A program made the translations under genes and the position numbers. From positions 62,001 through 126,000 of the forward strand of contig NZ_JADQBY010000008.1 in assembly GCF_016278385.1 (NCBI RefSeq): a stretch of DNA of 64,000 nucleotides, written 5' to 3'. Positions 15,598-25,770 of the stretch are shown here, in pieces. Below the pieces are notes generated by a model. The model was not told where the DNA came from, made no database searches, and was given only the letters and a program-made list of their open reading frames with translations. This DNA is from Methanolobus sp. (GTDB taxonomy: Archaea; Halobacteriota; Methanosarcinia; Methanosarcinales; Methanosarcinaceae). Within the stretch, counting starts at the first letter, position 1; each line of letters opens with the position of its first letter.

Positions 15598-18054
15598 CTA
15601 TTCAACGCCATTTTCTATTTTTCTGGCATTTTCATACATCCATATAGCGTCTTCTTTCCTTCCCATGAGTTCCAACACATATCCCAGATTCTCAAGTGTT
15701 ATGGTGACATTGGCACGGTATGACTTATTCTCTGGCTCTGCTTCCATTATTTCCCCGTATGATTTCAGGGCATTCTCATAACTCTTCTTTGCTTCTGCAT
15801 GCATCTTCATATTAAGGAAAAGAGCTCCCATTCCATCCAGGACACCGGCATAATCCAGCTGGTATTCCATACTGGAAGGATTTGAATCTATTAATACCCT
15901 GTAAGTTTCAAGCGATGTCTCATATCTGGTTTTTGCCTCATCGCCGTCACTGACACTTGCTGCAAGTTCTGCTATCCTTGTATGTATCGCTGCAGTTCTT
16001 TCAAGAGGGTAAACGCTCTCCGGTTCGAGTTCTGAAAGGTCGGCATATGCATCAAGTGCATAGGTATACATGTTACCTGCCTCTTCCGTCTCTCCTTTTT
16101 CAGAGAGCATCTGGGCAATATTTTCGATGATCGATGCTCTGTTTCCGGCAATCAAAGCATTGTTAACCATTGTTTCCATAAGTTTGTTGTATCTTGAAAG
16201 CAGAAATTCCAATACTTCAAGTTTCTTTGCAGATTGCTGCCCGCCAGCAGATATCTTAATTTTTTCAAGCAGCTTTACTATTTTAGGCAGGTATGTGTTT
16301 GTGTTATCTGTTTCCTGAAGTTGCTCATATGCCTGAAGTGCTTCTCTGTTCTGTCCCATTGCGACCATTATATCTGCTATCTTTTCCTGGAGCACCTTTA
16401 TTCTGTAGGTGTTTTTTCCCTGTTCGTCAGGCATCAGTCCAAGAAGCTCGGTTCTGGACTCAATTATCTTCTCGTACTCTTTTTTCAGGACATCCACATT
16501 TCCTGTATTATCTGCAATTTTTTCTTTATCAATTAGTATCTCATCAATACTTTCAGCGTATTTCCTATTAAGAGACCCTGCTTTTACAATCTGCATATAA
16601 ATCTTCAATGCCTCATCGATATGTCCAAGATTGCTCTGCATATGTGCCATACTTTCCAGAACATCATTCATTTTGGACCTTTCCCCGGTTGCATGTCTGA
16701 CTGTTTCATAGGTATGGAGTGCCTTTTTGAAATATACAAGGGCTTCTGAATATTCTCTTTTTTCAGCAAGTATCCTGCCTGTTTTGTTGCATATTCCTGC
16801 ATTTATCAGTCCAATCTCAAGGTTTTCCTCACCAATTTCCTTTATTTCATGTCCAAGTCTACTGTATAGTTCAAGTTTTGTACTGCTGTCTTCTACTACA
16901 CCGATAAGTGCCAGCATATCTTCTATAAAGGATATGGCTACCTGCAGGGAAGAACTGTCTTCTTTTTCCTTTTCAAGAACCTGAACTGCAATACCCACGG
17001 ATTCTTCCATCTTTGGTATTGCTTCATTAACTTTGCCTGTGTCCTTTAGCAGGTTTCCTATTATATTAAGAGCGAAAGCCACATTCAGCTGATAAGACGT
17101 ATTGTCTGGCATAGATACCAGCAGCTTTCTGGACATTTGAAGTATCACTCCGTACATTTCCAACAACTTCTCAGACTGCTCCACATTTTCCAGGAGCCTG
17201 TTCATATCCCTGAGAATGTCGATAAGCATTTTTTTGTTTTCAGGATCATCAGGCTTGTCATCAAACTGCTTTGAAACGATTTCCAGTGCTTCTTCAAGTT
17301 TCATGAATGCAGCATCAGTATTTCCTTCTTTTTCACGCATGTGGGCAATATTTCGCAAGGCTGTAGACATTTTAAGCGACCCCTTGTTATTAGCATTTAT
17401 TTCTGCATACTGTTCCAGTAATTCCATATATCTTTCTTCTTCAATCCCGGATGTATCATCCAGAGGAATATTCAGAAGGTTTTCAAGTATCGTGGCTCTT
17501 TTTTGCTGGTATTCGGTTTCTTCGTTACTTCCAGTTGCTCTTGCATGGAGATTAAAAGCTTCTTCCAGCGTATCCAGAGCTTCTCCATTCCTTCCTATTT
17601 CTGCAAGCAGCGCACCCATGTTGTTTAGTGTTGATACAGCGTTCGAGATATGTGATGCGCTTGAAGTTTCCTCTTTGATTAGTTCCCTGTAGTTTTGAGC
17701 AGATATCTTGTATTTTTCCCTGGCCTCTTCTTTCTTTCCTGCATTCTCCAGCGCCAGTGCCATATTACTGAACATATTTGCTTTTTGTTCAAGAGACATA
17801 TAGTTCGGGTTCTTTTCAAGGATATCAGATGCCGCAAGGTATCTATTAAGTGCTTCCTCTTTTTTATCATGCGCAAATAACAGGTCTGCATATGTCTGCA
17901 ATACTGCGATCTGTATCTGAGGTGAGTCTGCTTCATTTGCCTGTTCTTCAGCTCGTTGCAGTGTCTCAAGTGCATCTTCATGCAGTCCTTTCTCAATGAG
18001 GCTTACTCCTTTGTTGAAGTGCCTGAATGCTATATCTCTTGCTCTTTTGGACAT
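15598..18054 (-). CDS. Large cytoplasmic TPR protein, 818 aa
   Basis: Tandem tetratricopeptide repeats run from about residue 9 to the C-terminus, with the usual G/A/L..Y..A....P spacing: AFRHFNKGVSLIEKGLHEDALE, EEALNRYLAASDILEKNP, NEAIPKMEESVGIA and MEAEPENKSYRANVTITLENLGYVLELMGRKEDAI. There is no signal peptide, membrane helix or fused catalytic domain. Such proteins are protein-protein scaffolds; the partner is unknown. The minus-strand leader at 18055-18167 is AT-rich. A second, exported TPR protein and a third small one lie within the next 6 kb. Confidence 0.85.
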   Translation of the reverse strand: MSKRARDIAFRHFNKGVSLIEKGLHEDALETLQRAEEQANEADSPQIQIAVLQTYADLLFAHDKKEEALNRYLAASDILEKNPNYMSLEQKANMFSNMALALENAGKKEEAREKYKISAQNYRELIKEETSSASHISNAVSTLNNMGALLAEIGRNGEALDTLEEAFNLHARATGSNEETEYQQKRATILENLLNIPLDDTSGIEEERYMELLEQYAEINANNKGSLKMSTALRNIAHMREKEGNTDAAFMKLEEALEIVSKQFDDKPDDPENKKMLIDILRDMNRLLENVEQSEKLLEMYGVILQMSRKLLVSMPDNTSYQLNVAFALNIIGNLLKDTGKVNEAIPKMEESVGIAVQVLEKEKEDSSSLQVAISFIEDMLALIGVVEDSSTKLELYSRLGHEIKEIGEENLEIGLINAGICNKTGRILAEKREYSEALVYFKKALHTYETVRHATGERSKMNDVLESMAHMQSNLGHIDEALKIYMQIVKAGSLNRKYAESIDEILIDKEKIADNTGNVDVLKKEYEKIIESRTELLGLMPDEQGKNTYRIKVLQEKIADIMVAMGQNREALQAYEQLQETDNTNTYLPKIVKLLEKIKISAGGQQSAKKLEVLEFLLSRYNKLMETMVNNALIAGNRASIIENIAQMLSEKGETEEAGNMYTYALDAYADLSELEPESVYPLERTAAIHTRIAELAASVSDGDEAKTRYETSLETYRVLIDSNPSSMEYQLDYAGVLDGMGALFLNMKMHAEAKKSYENALKSYGEIMEAEPENKSYRANVTITLENLGYVLELMGRKEDAIWMYENARKIENGVE

Positions 18055-18167
18055 AATGCTCTCGGTTTTATGATGATGGTAATTAACAACATAGGTTATA
18101 CTATTTATTTTTTCACAAAAAATATAATAGAACGTTTGTACTAGCTCCGCTTTTAGGTGGGAGTATC

Positions 18168-18770
18168 TTATTTAATAGTAACCCTGTTACTGGTTACGTT
18201 GATAATCTTTTCTATAAAAATATCTTTAAGTTCAGAATCGACTTCCACAACAAAGTCTGCAACATCAGAGTAACTTGTTTCCAGAATGCTGCCGTAGTCT
18301 GCCACCAATCTGGATACAACATCAATGTCCGAATAATTTGATTTTATATGTAAACGTATCCTTTTGCAAACCTCGATAATTTCCACATTCTCTATGGCTT
18401 CAATTGCAGTTTCTCTGTATGCTCTGGTAAGTCCTCCAAAACCAAGTTTAATTCCTCCAAAATACCTGTTTACAACTACCGCTACATTGCTGAGTTCTTT
18501 CATCTCCAGTACTTTGAATACTGGCTTTCCTGAACTTCCGGCAGGTTCCCCGTCATCGTCATATTTCATTGCAAGAACATTATTTGAATTTATAAGATAT
18601 GCAGAAACATTATGATTTGCATCACTATGGTTTCTTTTTACATCGGTTATTACATTTTTAGCTTCTTCTTCATCTTTTACAGGGATTGCGTAGGCGATAA
18701 AGGTTGAATTTTTTATATCCTTCTGTGCATATCCCTTTGCTTTTAATGTTTTGTAACCTGACAACAACAC
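18168..18770 (-). CDS. YigZ/IMPACT family protein, 200 aa
   Basis: The conserved UPF0029 block is present: DDDGEPAGSSGKPVFKVLEM followed by NVAVVVNRYFGGIKLGFGGLTRAYRE, and then a C-terminal ferredoxin-like domain (residues about 125-195). The family includes yeast Yih1/mammalian IMPACT, which oppose Gcn2 signalling; prokaryotic YigZ proteins are of unclear function and may bind nucleic acid. The length matches the family. It is transcribed away from the exported TPR gene. Confidence 0.9.
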   Translation of the reverse strand: MLLSGYKTLKAKGYAQKDIKNSTFIAYAIPVKDEEEAKNVITDVKRNHSDANHNVSAYLINSNNVLAMKYDDDGEPAGSSGKPVFKVLEMKELSNVAVVVNRYFGGIKLGFGGLTRAYRETAIEAIENVEIIEVCKRIRLHIKSNYSDIDVVSRLVADYGSILETSYSDVADFVVEVDSELKDIFIEKIINVTSNRVTIK

Positions 18771-18906
18771 CCTCCATTATTTACTTATCTTTATATTTCG
18801 AAAATGATTTTTTTATTTTTTGCATTAGATATATGTAAATACTAAAAACTGCTATTAAGATTAACCACAATTATCATCATTCAATATTTTTATTTCAGGT
18901 AATATT

Positions 18907-21900
18907 ATGGTTCATAAAAACCCTATATTCTTTGTAATACTCCTGCTGGCAGTATTTTATTCCTGTCCCATAGCTCATAGCTTAGGTCAGGAAGCTGAAG
19001 GTTTGAATTCAATTGCTTTTTCCCTTGCCAGAAATGGCACATATGATGAAGCTCTGGTTTATTTTGATAAATCCTTGGAAGCAGACCCTTCCTATATACA
19101 GGCACTGGACAATAAAGGTTCAACGCTTATTCTGATGGGGAATTATAGCGCAGCATCAAAAGTATATGACCAGATACTAATCCGCTATCCTAATTCTCCT
19201 GCAGCTCATTTTAAGAAAGGGCTTGCCCTTTCAGGGCAGGGTTATCATGAAGAAGCCCTGAATTATTACAATGAGTCTCTTCATCTTTTATCAAATGAAA
19301 GTATTTCTGATTATGAAGATGTCTTTGACATTGGTACTTTTTCCCCGATGGCTTCATCACAGGAGCACAAATTAATTGATGTGGACTATGATTCCAGAAT
19401 TCCAGGTGTATGGTACCAGAAAGCATTCTCACTAAAATCGCTTGGAAAGTACGATGCATCCCTTGAACAATATGATTTGATTATAAACCTTGTAAAAAGC
19501 AACAATGCTGGTATTTCAAAACGTGCAGCCAGTTTGTATGAGCTTGGAAAATACAATGATTCAATAAGCGTTTATGATGAGGCGTTACAGATAGAACCTG
19601 ATAATGCTGATTACTGGTATGGGAAAGGTCTGAATTATGATAGTTTAGGTGATTATGAAAAAGCTATCCATTCATATGAGAAAGCTATAGAATTTAATCC
19701 TGAATATATCAATGCATACTACAATAAAGCACATGATCTTGAGCTAATGGGTCAGCTTGAACTTGCTGTGCAACAATATGATGCTCTTGTCAAGGTCAAT
19801 CCCTATGCAGTTGATGCCTGGTATCAAATGGGAATAGGTTTTGTGGAACTTGGTAATTATAACTCCGCATTGAATGCTTTTAATCAGGTTCTGATCTATG
19901 AACCGGAAAATGCAGAGGTATGGACACATAAGGGTGATATGCTGGATACCCTTGGTATGTATACAGAGGCTATAGAAGCTTATGATATAGCTTTACAGCT
20001 TGATAATAAAGGTGTGGATTCTTCCAGCTTAGGGGCAAGTCTGTTTGGTGTGCCTTTCGAAGTTTCTGATTGCTATGATGATATTCCTGAATTTCAGTCT
20101 GATTCTGCTTTGTTGTGGTTCAACAAAGGTCTCTCTTTTTATAAAATGGGCAATTACGAGGGTGCGATTGAGGCATTTGATAGTGCAGCCGACATCGAGC
20201 CGGATTTTCCTATGATCTGGTATAAAAAAGCCAGTGCATATGAGAATCTTGAAATGTATGACGAAGCTATTAAATCATACGAGAAAGCGGTGAAAACGGA
20301 TGGTTCATGTGCAAGGCTCTACTACGATCTTGGTCTTGCTTATGATCGTGTTGCTGATTACAACGATGCACAAAAAGCATACTCTAAGGCCGTAAAACTT
20401 GAACCTAATTTCACAGCTGCACTCTATAACAGGGGGCAAGACCTGGATAATCTCGAAAAGTATGTTGACTCTGCGGAAGTTTATTCTAAAGTACTTGAGC
20501 TTCAACCCGAATCCATAGATGCATGGCTGGGAAAAGGTTATGCTCTGAATGAACTTGGCATTCATGAGGATGCAATCGAGTGTTATGAACAGGTTATCCA
20601 ATTGGATCCATCTAATTCATTTGCCCGGTTCCAGTTAAATGCAAATAAGGCTTTCCTCGAAAGCAGTAATAGTTCAGTTTCGTATTCTTATGATACTACC
20701 ACATCATTTGGGGTACTGAATTCCGAAATTTTCAGTTCAGATGTGCTTATCCTGTACGATTCAGATAACATTTTATACGGTAATGGTAATGGCCCTAAAA
20801 ATGAAGAAATACTTGGTAATATCATCACTTATGATAAGGTTTGGATTTCCAAGGCATCTTGTTACGAAAGCATGTCGATGTCTGATATTGCTATAGAGAC
20901 TTATAATGCCGCTATACTTCTCAATCCGCAATCTGCCGAAGCCTGGAGTGGAATGGCATCATCTTATGATATTCTGGGTAAACATTCCGAAGCCATTTAC
21001 TGTCATGAGCGGGCGGTATTGCTTGATCCCGATAATTCTATGGTATGGTACGAAAAAGCTCTTTCACATTACAATAGCGGAGAAAACCAACTGGCAGTTG
21101 AATCTTTTGAAAAGGTTATGGAGAATGAAAATTCCAATCCTGATGCTCTTTATTATAAGGCACTAGCCTATGACAACCTTGGTATGTATGCTGAATCCAT
21201 TAAATTATATGATATATTGTTACAACAGAATGACCGGGATATAGATATCTGGTGCAGGGTGGGAAATGCTGCATACCAGCTTGGAGAATATGAAAAAGCA
21301 AAAGAAGCTTTTGACAGTGTGCTCCTATACGACCCTACAAATATCACAGCTCTTAAATCGCAAAGCAGGGCTGTAGAAGGGCTTGGTAGATATGAAGAAG
21401 CCATTGATATCTATGATAAAATACTGGCTATTAACCCGGCAGATTCCAGTGTGCTTTTTGAAAAAGCTTCCGTTTATGAGAGAATCGGAAATTATACAGA
21501 AGCATTTGTAATCTATGACCGGATTCTGGAATTGGAGCCGGAGAATGTCATGGTCATGAACAGAAAAGCTTTCTCATATTATCTTAAAGGTGACCTTGCA
21601 GGTGCATCAGATATGTTTGCAATGGCAGCAGCTAAAGATCCTACAAATGTTGCAGCCTGGTATCATTTGGGAACGATGGCGTACATAAGAAGCAGTTATA
21701 GGGGTGCTCTTTTTTATTATGATAAGGCACTGGAGCTTGATCCATACTGCATAACAGCCTGGTATAACAAAGGTTTCATTCTCAATATCATGGGTGATAT
21801 TGAAGGTGCTGTTGAATGTTATGACAATGCCCTGATAATCGATCCTGATTCACCTTCTGTCCTTTACAATAAGCAATTCGCACTGTATAAAATAGGTGAA

Positions 21901-22122
21901 TTCTCAACAGGTGAAACAACAAAAGAAAGACTTGACTCCATAGATCCAGGCTTTGCAGATTCTCTTAACGATCGAGGTACACGTTTCTTTGTTCCTTCCG
22001 AATATAGTGAGACTCTGGATTATAGTTTGCCTGATAGATGGTACAACGATACCACAACAAGCACTGCTGTAAGTAATGAATCCATGGCATCACATCCTTA
22101 CATTACTGGTGTAAAGGAGTAG
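18907..22122 (+). CDS. Exported giant TPR-repeat protein, 1071 aa
   Basis: The N-terminus (IFFVILLLAVFYSCPIAHS) is a signal peptide of about 25 residues. The rest is roughly two dozen TPR units of 34 residues with the consensus W..KG..L..LG.Y.EAI..Y..AL.L.P (for example VDAWYQMGIGFVELGNYNSALNAF). Two insertions interrupt the array (residues about 365-400 and 580-635, Ser/Tyr-rich). It is acidic, with no C-terminal anchor or PGF-CTERM tail, so it should be secreted or held by partners on the S-layer face. Function unknown; likely a surface scaffold. Confidence 0.85.
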   Translation: MVHKNPIFFVILLLAVFYSCPIAHSLGQEAEGLNSIAFSLARNGTYDEALVYFDKSLEADPSYIQALDNKGSTLILMGNYSAASKVYDQILIRYPNSPAAHFKKGLALSGQGYHEEALNYYNESLHLLSNESISDYEDVFDIGTFSPMASSQEHKLIDVDYDSRIPGVWYQKAFSLKSLGKYDASLEQYDLIINLVKSNNAGISKRAASLYELGKYNDSISVYDEALQIEPDNADYWYGKGLNYDSLGDYEKAIHSYEKAIEFNPEYINAYYNKAHDLELMGQLELAVQQYDALVKVNPYAVDAWYQMGIGFVELGNYNSALNAFNQVLIYEPENAEVWTHKGDMLDTLGMYTEAIEAYDIALQLDNKGVDSSSLGASLFGVPFEVSDCYDDIPEFQSDSALLWFNKGLSFYKMGNYEGAIEAFDSAADIEPDFPMIWYKKASAYENLEMYDEAIKSYEKAVKTDGSCARLYYDLGLAYDRVADYNDAQKAYSKAVKLEPNFTAALYNRGQDLDNLEKYVDSAEVYSKVLELQPESIDAWLGKGYALNELGIHEDAIECYEQVIQLDPSNSFARFQLNANKAFLESSNSSVSYSYDTTTSFGVLNSEIFSSDVLILYDSDNILYGNGNGPKNEEILGNIITYDKVWISKASCYESMSMSDIAIETYNAAILLNPQSAEAWSGMASSYDILGKHSEAIYCHERAVLLDPDNSMVWYEKALSHYNSGENQLAVESFEKVMENENSNPDALYYKALAYDNLGMYAESIKLYDILLQQNDRDIDIWCRVGNAAYQLGEYEKAKEAFDSVLLYDPTNITALKSQSRAVEGLGRYEEAIDIYDKILAINPADSSVLFEKASVYERIGNYTEAFVIYDRILELEPENVMVMNRKAFSYYLKGDLAGASDMFAMAAAKDPTNVAAWYHLGTMAYIRSSYRGALFYYDKALELDPYCITAWYNKGFILNIMGDIEGAVECYDNALIIDPDSPSVLYNKQFALYKIGEFSTGETTKERLDSIDPGFADSLNDRGTRFFVPSEYSETLDYSLPDRWYNDTTTSTAVSNESMASHPYITGVKE

Positions 22123-22194
22123 TTCCCGATATATTTTGCGTGGCATTTGACTTTGTCACACAAGATTTATCGTGTATGAGTGCAATTACCATCC

Positions 22195-22863
22195 ATGCTC
22201 AGTTCTCTTATTTTTGACATGGATGGAGTACTTGTAGATTCTATGATGTATCATGCACAGGCATGGATACAGGTTTCCAGTGAAGTTGGTGTCAAGGTTG
22301 CACCTGCTGATATCTATGAAATAGAAGGTGCTAACCACAGACTTGGTCTAGAGTGGCTTTTTAAAAGGGCAGGTAGAGATTTTGAGCCGGAAATGTATGA
22401 AAAGGTCATGCAAAGGAAAATTGAGATATTTTATAGCATTGCCGATGTGAAAGCATTTGATGGAATGGCAGATTGTCTCAGTGTACTTAAGAATAATTTC
22501 AGGCTGGCGGTCGTTACAGGTTCCGAACGAGCTACAGTTGAATCTTTTATGAACCAGTTCTTCCCTGGAATCTTTGATGTTGTAGTTTCAGGTGAAGACG
22601 TGAGTTATGGGAAACCATATCCTGAACCTTACCTTAAAGCCGTTGAAATGCTGGGGATTGCAAAAGATGAATGCATTGTGGTGGAGAATGCCCCAATGGG
22701 TGTTGAGTCTGCAAAAAGAGCTGGTCTTTACTGCGTGGGCGTGCCGACATATGTTTCCCCGGACAGGTTATCCGAAGCAGATATCGTACTGGAAGACCAC
22801 GCATCGTTGCAGGATTATCTTTACAATATCCTTGAGTCAAGGAATATGAGCGATAATTCGTAA
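22195..22863 (+). CDS. HAD family phosphatase, beta-phosphoglucomutase-like, 222 aa
   Basis: Starting at ATG 22195 the protein opens MLSSLIFDMDGVLVDSM, motif I with both catalytic Asp residues; a GTG five codons earlier is possible. Motif II is LAVVTGSERA, the motif III lysine is in SYGKPYPEPY, and motif IV is CIVVENAPMGVESA. The helical cap after motif I fits the beta-phosphoglucomutase/GPP phosphatase subfamily. The substrate is a sugar phosphate or similar small molecule. It follows the exported TPR gene by about 70 bases and precedes a TPR-like gene by 32. Confidence 0.88.
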   Translation: MLSSLIFDMDGVLVDSMMYHAQAWIQVSSEVGVKVAPADIYEIEGANHRLGLEWLFKRAGRDFEPEMYEKVMQRKIEIFYSIADVKAFDGMADCLSVLKNNFRLAVVTGSERATVESFMNQFFPGIFDVVVSGEDVSYGKPYPEPYLKAVEMLGIAKDECIVVENAPMGVESAKRAGLYCVGVPTYVSPDRLSEADIVLEDHASLQDYLYNILESRNMSDNS

Positions 22864-22895
22864 GATTTTAAAACCAATGCTCCCAATATACTACT

Positions 22896-23618
22896 ATGGA
22901 AGAGAAAACAGGATCTGACATGAAGGATGCTCTTATAGAGAACCTGCATAATCTGAAAGAGAGTTTCCGCGAAACCCCAAGTATGGAATATCTTCTCCAG
23001 ATAATTGCCACGTATCGTGGACTTGAACAGACGGAACGTGGCATTGGCTTTGCAGAAGCTTTCATTATGCAGATAGAGGATGAAAAGGAAAGACTCTTGC
23101 AGACCTCAATGGTGTTTGAGATGGTTGAACTGAACGAGGAGGCTCTTTCCTATCTGACCGAGGCCGGTGAGAAATTCCCGGAGGATGTACAGGTGAGGAA
23201 CCACCATGGAATGCTTCTGAACAAGCTCAAAGAGTTCGAGAATGCACTCTCCATCTACGATGGTCTGCTTGAAAGCACACCTAGTTCCCTTGAGTCACTT
23301 TCCGGCAAATTGATAGCGCTTGTGGGACTTGGAAGGCAGGGGGACATTCTGAAACTATACAAGATCTCCATTGCTATAACCCCATCCTCGGTCCAGGACT
23401 GGCACTTCAAGGGTGTTATCGATGGTATTCTTAAGGATTATTTTGAACATGAAAAAGGTGTATCTATCACCGAAGGGCAGGCAGCTAAGTTGTCTGGAAG
23501 TTTTAATTCCATTAACCACATAATAGATGGATTGGGGCACGAGGTCCGTAACTTTTACATGATGGGAAATTTTGCAGGTAAAGAGATATATCATGAAATA
23601 CTGGAAAATAAAAACTAA
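22896..23618 (+). CDS. TPR-like protein, 240 aa
   Basis: TPR-like helix pairs are visible at residues about 75-150 (ALSYLTEAGEKFPEDVQVRNHHGMLL, FENALSIYDGLLESTPSS, LSGKLIALVGLGRQGDILKLYK). The N-terminal and C-terminal parts are helical without a known motif. No signal peptide is present. It is on the same strand as the HAD gene and probably shares its transcript. Function unknown; the repeat count is small compared with the neighbouring TPR giants. Confidence 0.7.
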   Translation: MEEKTGSDMKDALIENLHNLKESFRETPSMEYLLQIIATYRGLEQTERGIGFAEAFIMQIEDEKERLLQTSMVFEMVELNEEALSYLTEAGEKFPEDVQVRNHHGMLLNKLKEFENALSIYDGLLESTPSSLESLSGKLIALVGLGRQGDILKLYKISIAITPSSVQDWHFKGVIDGILKDYFEHEKGVSITEGQAAKLSGSFNSINHIIDGLGHEVRNFYMMGNFAGKEIYHEILENKN

Positions 23619-23752
23619 TTTTTCTGGCATTTTATAACGAACGGGTTATATTATGTCCGTTTTGTGCAATTTAAACTATTATTATAGCCGGATATGGTTA
23701 ATAGTGGGCTCAAAAGGGTAACGTTTATAATCGCTCTTTCCACATTTGCTAT

Positions 23753-25003
23753 ATGAAAAAATATGATGTGAAATGCCTGTTGTGTGGTGAAGTTCACAAT
23801 CCCTATTCACTGAGCTGTAAAAAGGGTGACGATTCTCTTCTTCGTGCTTATTACACAGCAAAACAGTTGATGCCAACGGATATGCCAGGTCTCTGGCGGT
23901 ACTATAACTGGCTTCCTGTTGAAGGTATCATCGAAGAAGGTTCCGGGCGGACCATTACTTACAAAAGTGAAAAACTTGCTTCTGCTCTGGGTCTTGATGA
24001 CCTGTGGATTGCTTTTAATGGTTACTGGCCGGAGAGGGATGCTTATCTTATGACATGTACCTTCAAAGATCTCGAGTCATTCCCAACCATGCAGAGACTC
24101 ATGGAACAGGAAGAAAAAAGAATAATGGTTGTTGCATCCGCCGGTAATACTGCCAGGGCATTTGCTCATGTTTGCAGTATAACAGGCCAGCCACTTCTTC
24201 TTGTAGTTCCAAAAGAAAGTGTCCACAGACTGTGGACAATACATGATGATAATCATTCAGTTTGCCTTGTAACGGTGGAAGGTGACTATTTCGATGCCAT
24301 AGCCCTTGCAGGCAAGATAGCATCAAGAGAAGGTTTTGTAAATGAAGGCGGTGCTAAAAACGTTGCCAGGCGCGATGGTATGGGCACAGTGATGCTTGAT
24401 GCGGTGTTGACTTCCAATGAGCTGCCTGCTCATTATTTCCAGGCAGTTGGAAGTGGTACCGGCGGCATCTCGGCGTGGGAAGCATCCATGAGATTAGTTG
24501 AGGATGGACGATTCGGAAATACCTTGCCAAAACTCCATCTTGGGCAGAGTCTCCCATGTGCACCACTTTATTCCCTCTGGAAAGGCACTGATGCAATTGA
24601 TGCCGCATGTCCCGATGAAATGTATGATGATGTTCTCTTCAACAGGAAACCACCTTTCGCTGTAAAGGGTGGCGTAAAGAATGCTCTTGAGGCAAGCGGT
24701 GGAGACATCTATGCTGTAAGTAACGAAGAAGCTTCCTATGCCCAGGATCTCTTTGAGAAATCAGAAGGTATAGACATAAATCCTGCTGCAGCAGTCGCAG
24801 TTGCCACACTTGTGCAGGCTGTGAAAGCCGGCAATGTGAAGCCCGGTGAAAAGATAGTTCTCAATATCACCGGCGGCGGACAAAAACGATTGATTAAGGA
24901 TTATGAATTAAAACAACTACCTGTATCTCTTGCAGTGTCGGCAAAGGACGAGGATGCAGAGAACATGGTGGTAAAAAAGGTAACCGAAGGATTTGGTGTA
25001 TAA
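23753..25003 (+). CDS. Cysteate synthase (PLP-dependent, threonine synthase-like), 416 aa
   Basis: This enzyme makes L-cysteate from O-phosphoserine and sulfite, the first committed step of coenzyme M synthesis in Methanosarcinales. The threonine-synthase fold is shown by an N-terminal zinc-ribbon-like CLLCGEVHNPYSLSC, TCTFKDLESFP with the PLP lysine (SFKD-type motif), the phosphate loop VASAGNTARAF, and GSGTGGISAW. comD and comE downstream in the same operon support cysteate over threonine synthesis. A TATA box at 23724-23730 lies about 26 bases before ATG, so the mRNA is probably leaderless. Confidence 0.9.
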   Translation: MKKYDVKCLLCGEVHNPYSLSCKKGDDSLLRAYYTAKQLMPTDMPGLWRYYNWLPVEGIIEEGSGRTITYKSEKLASALGLDDLWIAFNGYWPERDAYLMTCTFKDLESFPTMQRLMEQEEKRIMVVASAGNTARAFAHVCSITGQPLLLVVPKESVHRLWTIHDDNHSVCLVTVEGDYFDAIALAGKIASREGFVNEGGAKNVARRDGMGTVMLDAVLTSNELPAHYFQAVGSGTGGISAWEASMRLVEDGRFGNTLPKLHLGQSLPCAPLYSLWKGTDAIDAACPDEMYDDVLFNRKPPFAVKGGVKNALEASGGDIYAVSNEEASYAQDLFEKSEGIDINPAAAVAVATLVQAVKAGNVKPGEKIVLNITGGGQKRLIKDYELKQLPVSLAVSAKDEDAENMVVKKVTEGFGV

Positions 25004-25005
25004 TT

Positions 25006-25770
25006 ATGGCTGAAATAATAACTCTTACTATACTGGGCGGTGTTGACAAAGATGGTGTCAACGAGCCTATAAGATCAGTTGATATCTCCCGTGGCGAAAT
25101 AGTTGGCATTGTAGGTCCAACAGGTTCCGGAAAGAGCACACTTATCGATGATATCGAGCAGCTTGCGCAGGGTGATACGCCTACTGGCAGATTACTTCTT
25201 ATCAATGGCGAAAAACCGGATGCAAGTGTCCGTGCGGACCCGCGTAAGAAACTTGTTGCCCAGCTTTCACAGAACATGCATTTCCTTGCTGACATGACAG
25301 TTGAGGAATTTCTGCAGATGCACGCACGTAGCAGAGGTAAGGACGAAGGTCTTGTTTCAAGGGTTATCGAGCTTGCAAATGGCCTTACTGGAGAGCCAAT
25401 TGCACCGCATCACCACCTGACATCTCTTAGTGGTGGTCAGTCCAGGTCACTTATGACCGCGGATATTGCAGTAATCAGTGACTCTCCTGTGGTGCTCATC
25501 GATGAGGTGGAGAATGCAGGTATCAAGAAGCAGGAGGCTCTCCAATTGCTTGCAGGCGAGGGAAAGATTGTTGTTGTGGTCACACATGACCCGGTTCTTG
25601 CATTGATGTCCTCCCGCAGGATAGTTATTAGAAACGGAGGCATGGTAGACATTATCACAACAAGTGAGCAGGAACAGGATGTCTGCTGTAAGATAAGTGA
25701 GGTAGATAACTGGCTCATGTCGCTCCGGGAGACTATAAGGCGTGGTGACATCGTGGGAGAAGTTGCATGA
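25006..25770 (+). CDS. ABC-type ATPase of the coenzyme M operon, 254 aa
   Basis: All ABC ATPase motifs are present: Walker A GPTGSGKST (residues about 36-44), signature LSGGQSRSL (about 143-151), Walker B VVLIDEVENAG and the H-loop VVTHDP. No membrane partner is encoded nearby, which argues against a transporter and for a soluble energy-coupling ATPase. The start is two bases after cysteate synthase, and the 3' end overlaps the GTPase by four bases. The C-terminal tail contains two adjacent Cys (VCCKIS). Role unknown; see findings. Confidence 0.85.
   Translation: MAEIITLTILGGVDKDGVNEPIRSVDISRGEIVGIVGPTGSGKSTLIDDIEQLAQGDTPTGRLLLINGEKPDASVRADPRKKLVAQLSQNMHFLADMTVEEFLQMHARSRGKDEGLVSRVIELANGLTGEPIAPHHHLTSLSGGQSRSLMTADIAVISDSPVVLIDEVENAGIKKQEALQLLAGEGKIVVVVTHDPVLALMSSRRIVIRNGGMVDIITTSEQEQDVCCKISEVDNWLMSLRETIRRGDIVGEVA

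Noticed and set aside
15538-15723. Frame starting ATGAGCAAAAAAGG with a TGGAG in front
   Set aside because: It runs through the TPR terminator hairpin and then antisense to the TPR coding sequence.
17216-17692. 158-codon serine-rich frame opposite the TPR gene
   Set aside because: Serine- and phenylalanine-rich translation is the usual shadow of Glu/Lys-rich helical repeats on the other strand.
23753-25003. Annotation as threonine synthase
   Set aside because: The fold is shared, but the operon with comD and comE and the divergent sequence fit cysteate synthase.
25006-25770. ABC gene as part of an importer or exporter
   Set aside because: No permease or binding protein is adjacent; neighbours are a GTPase and an Fe-S protein in a biosynthetic operon.
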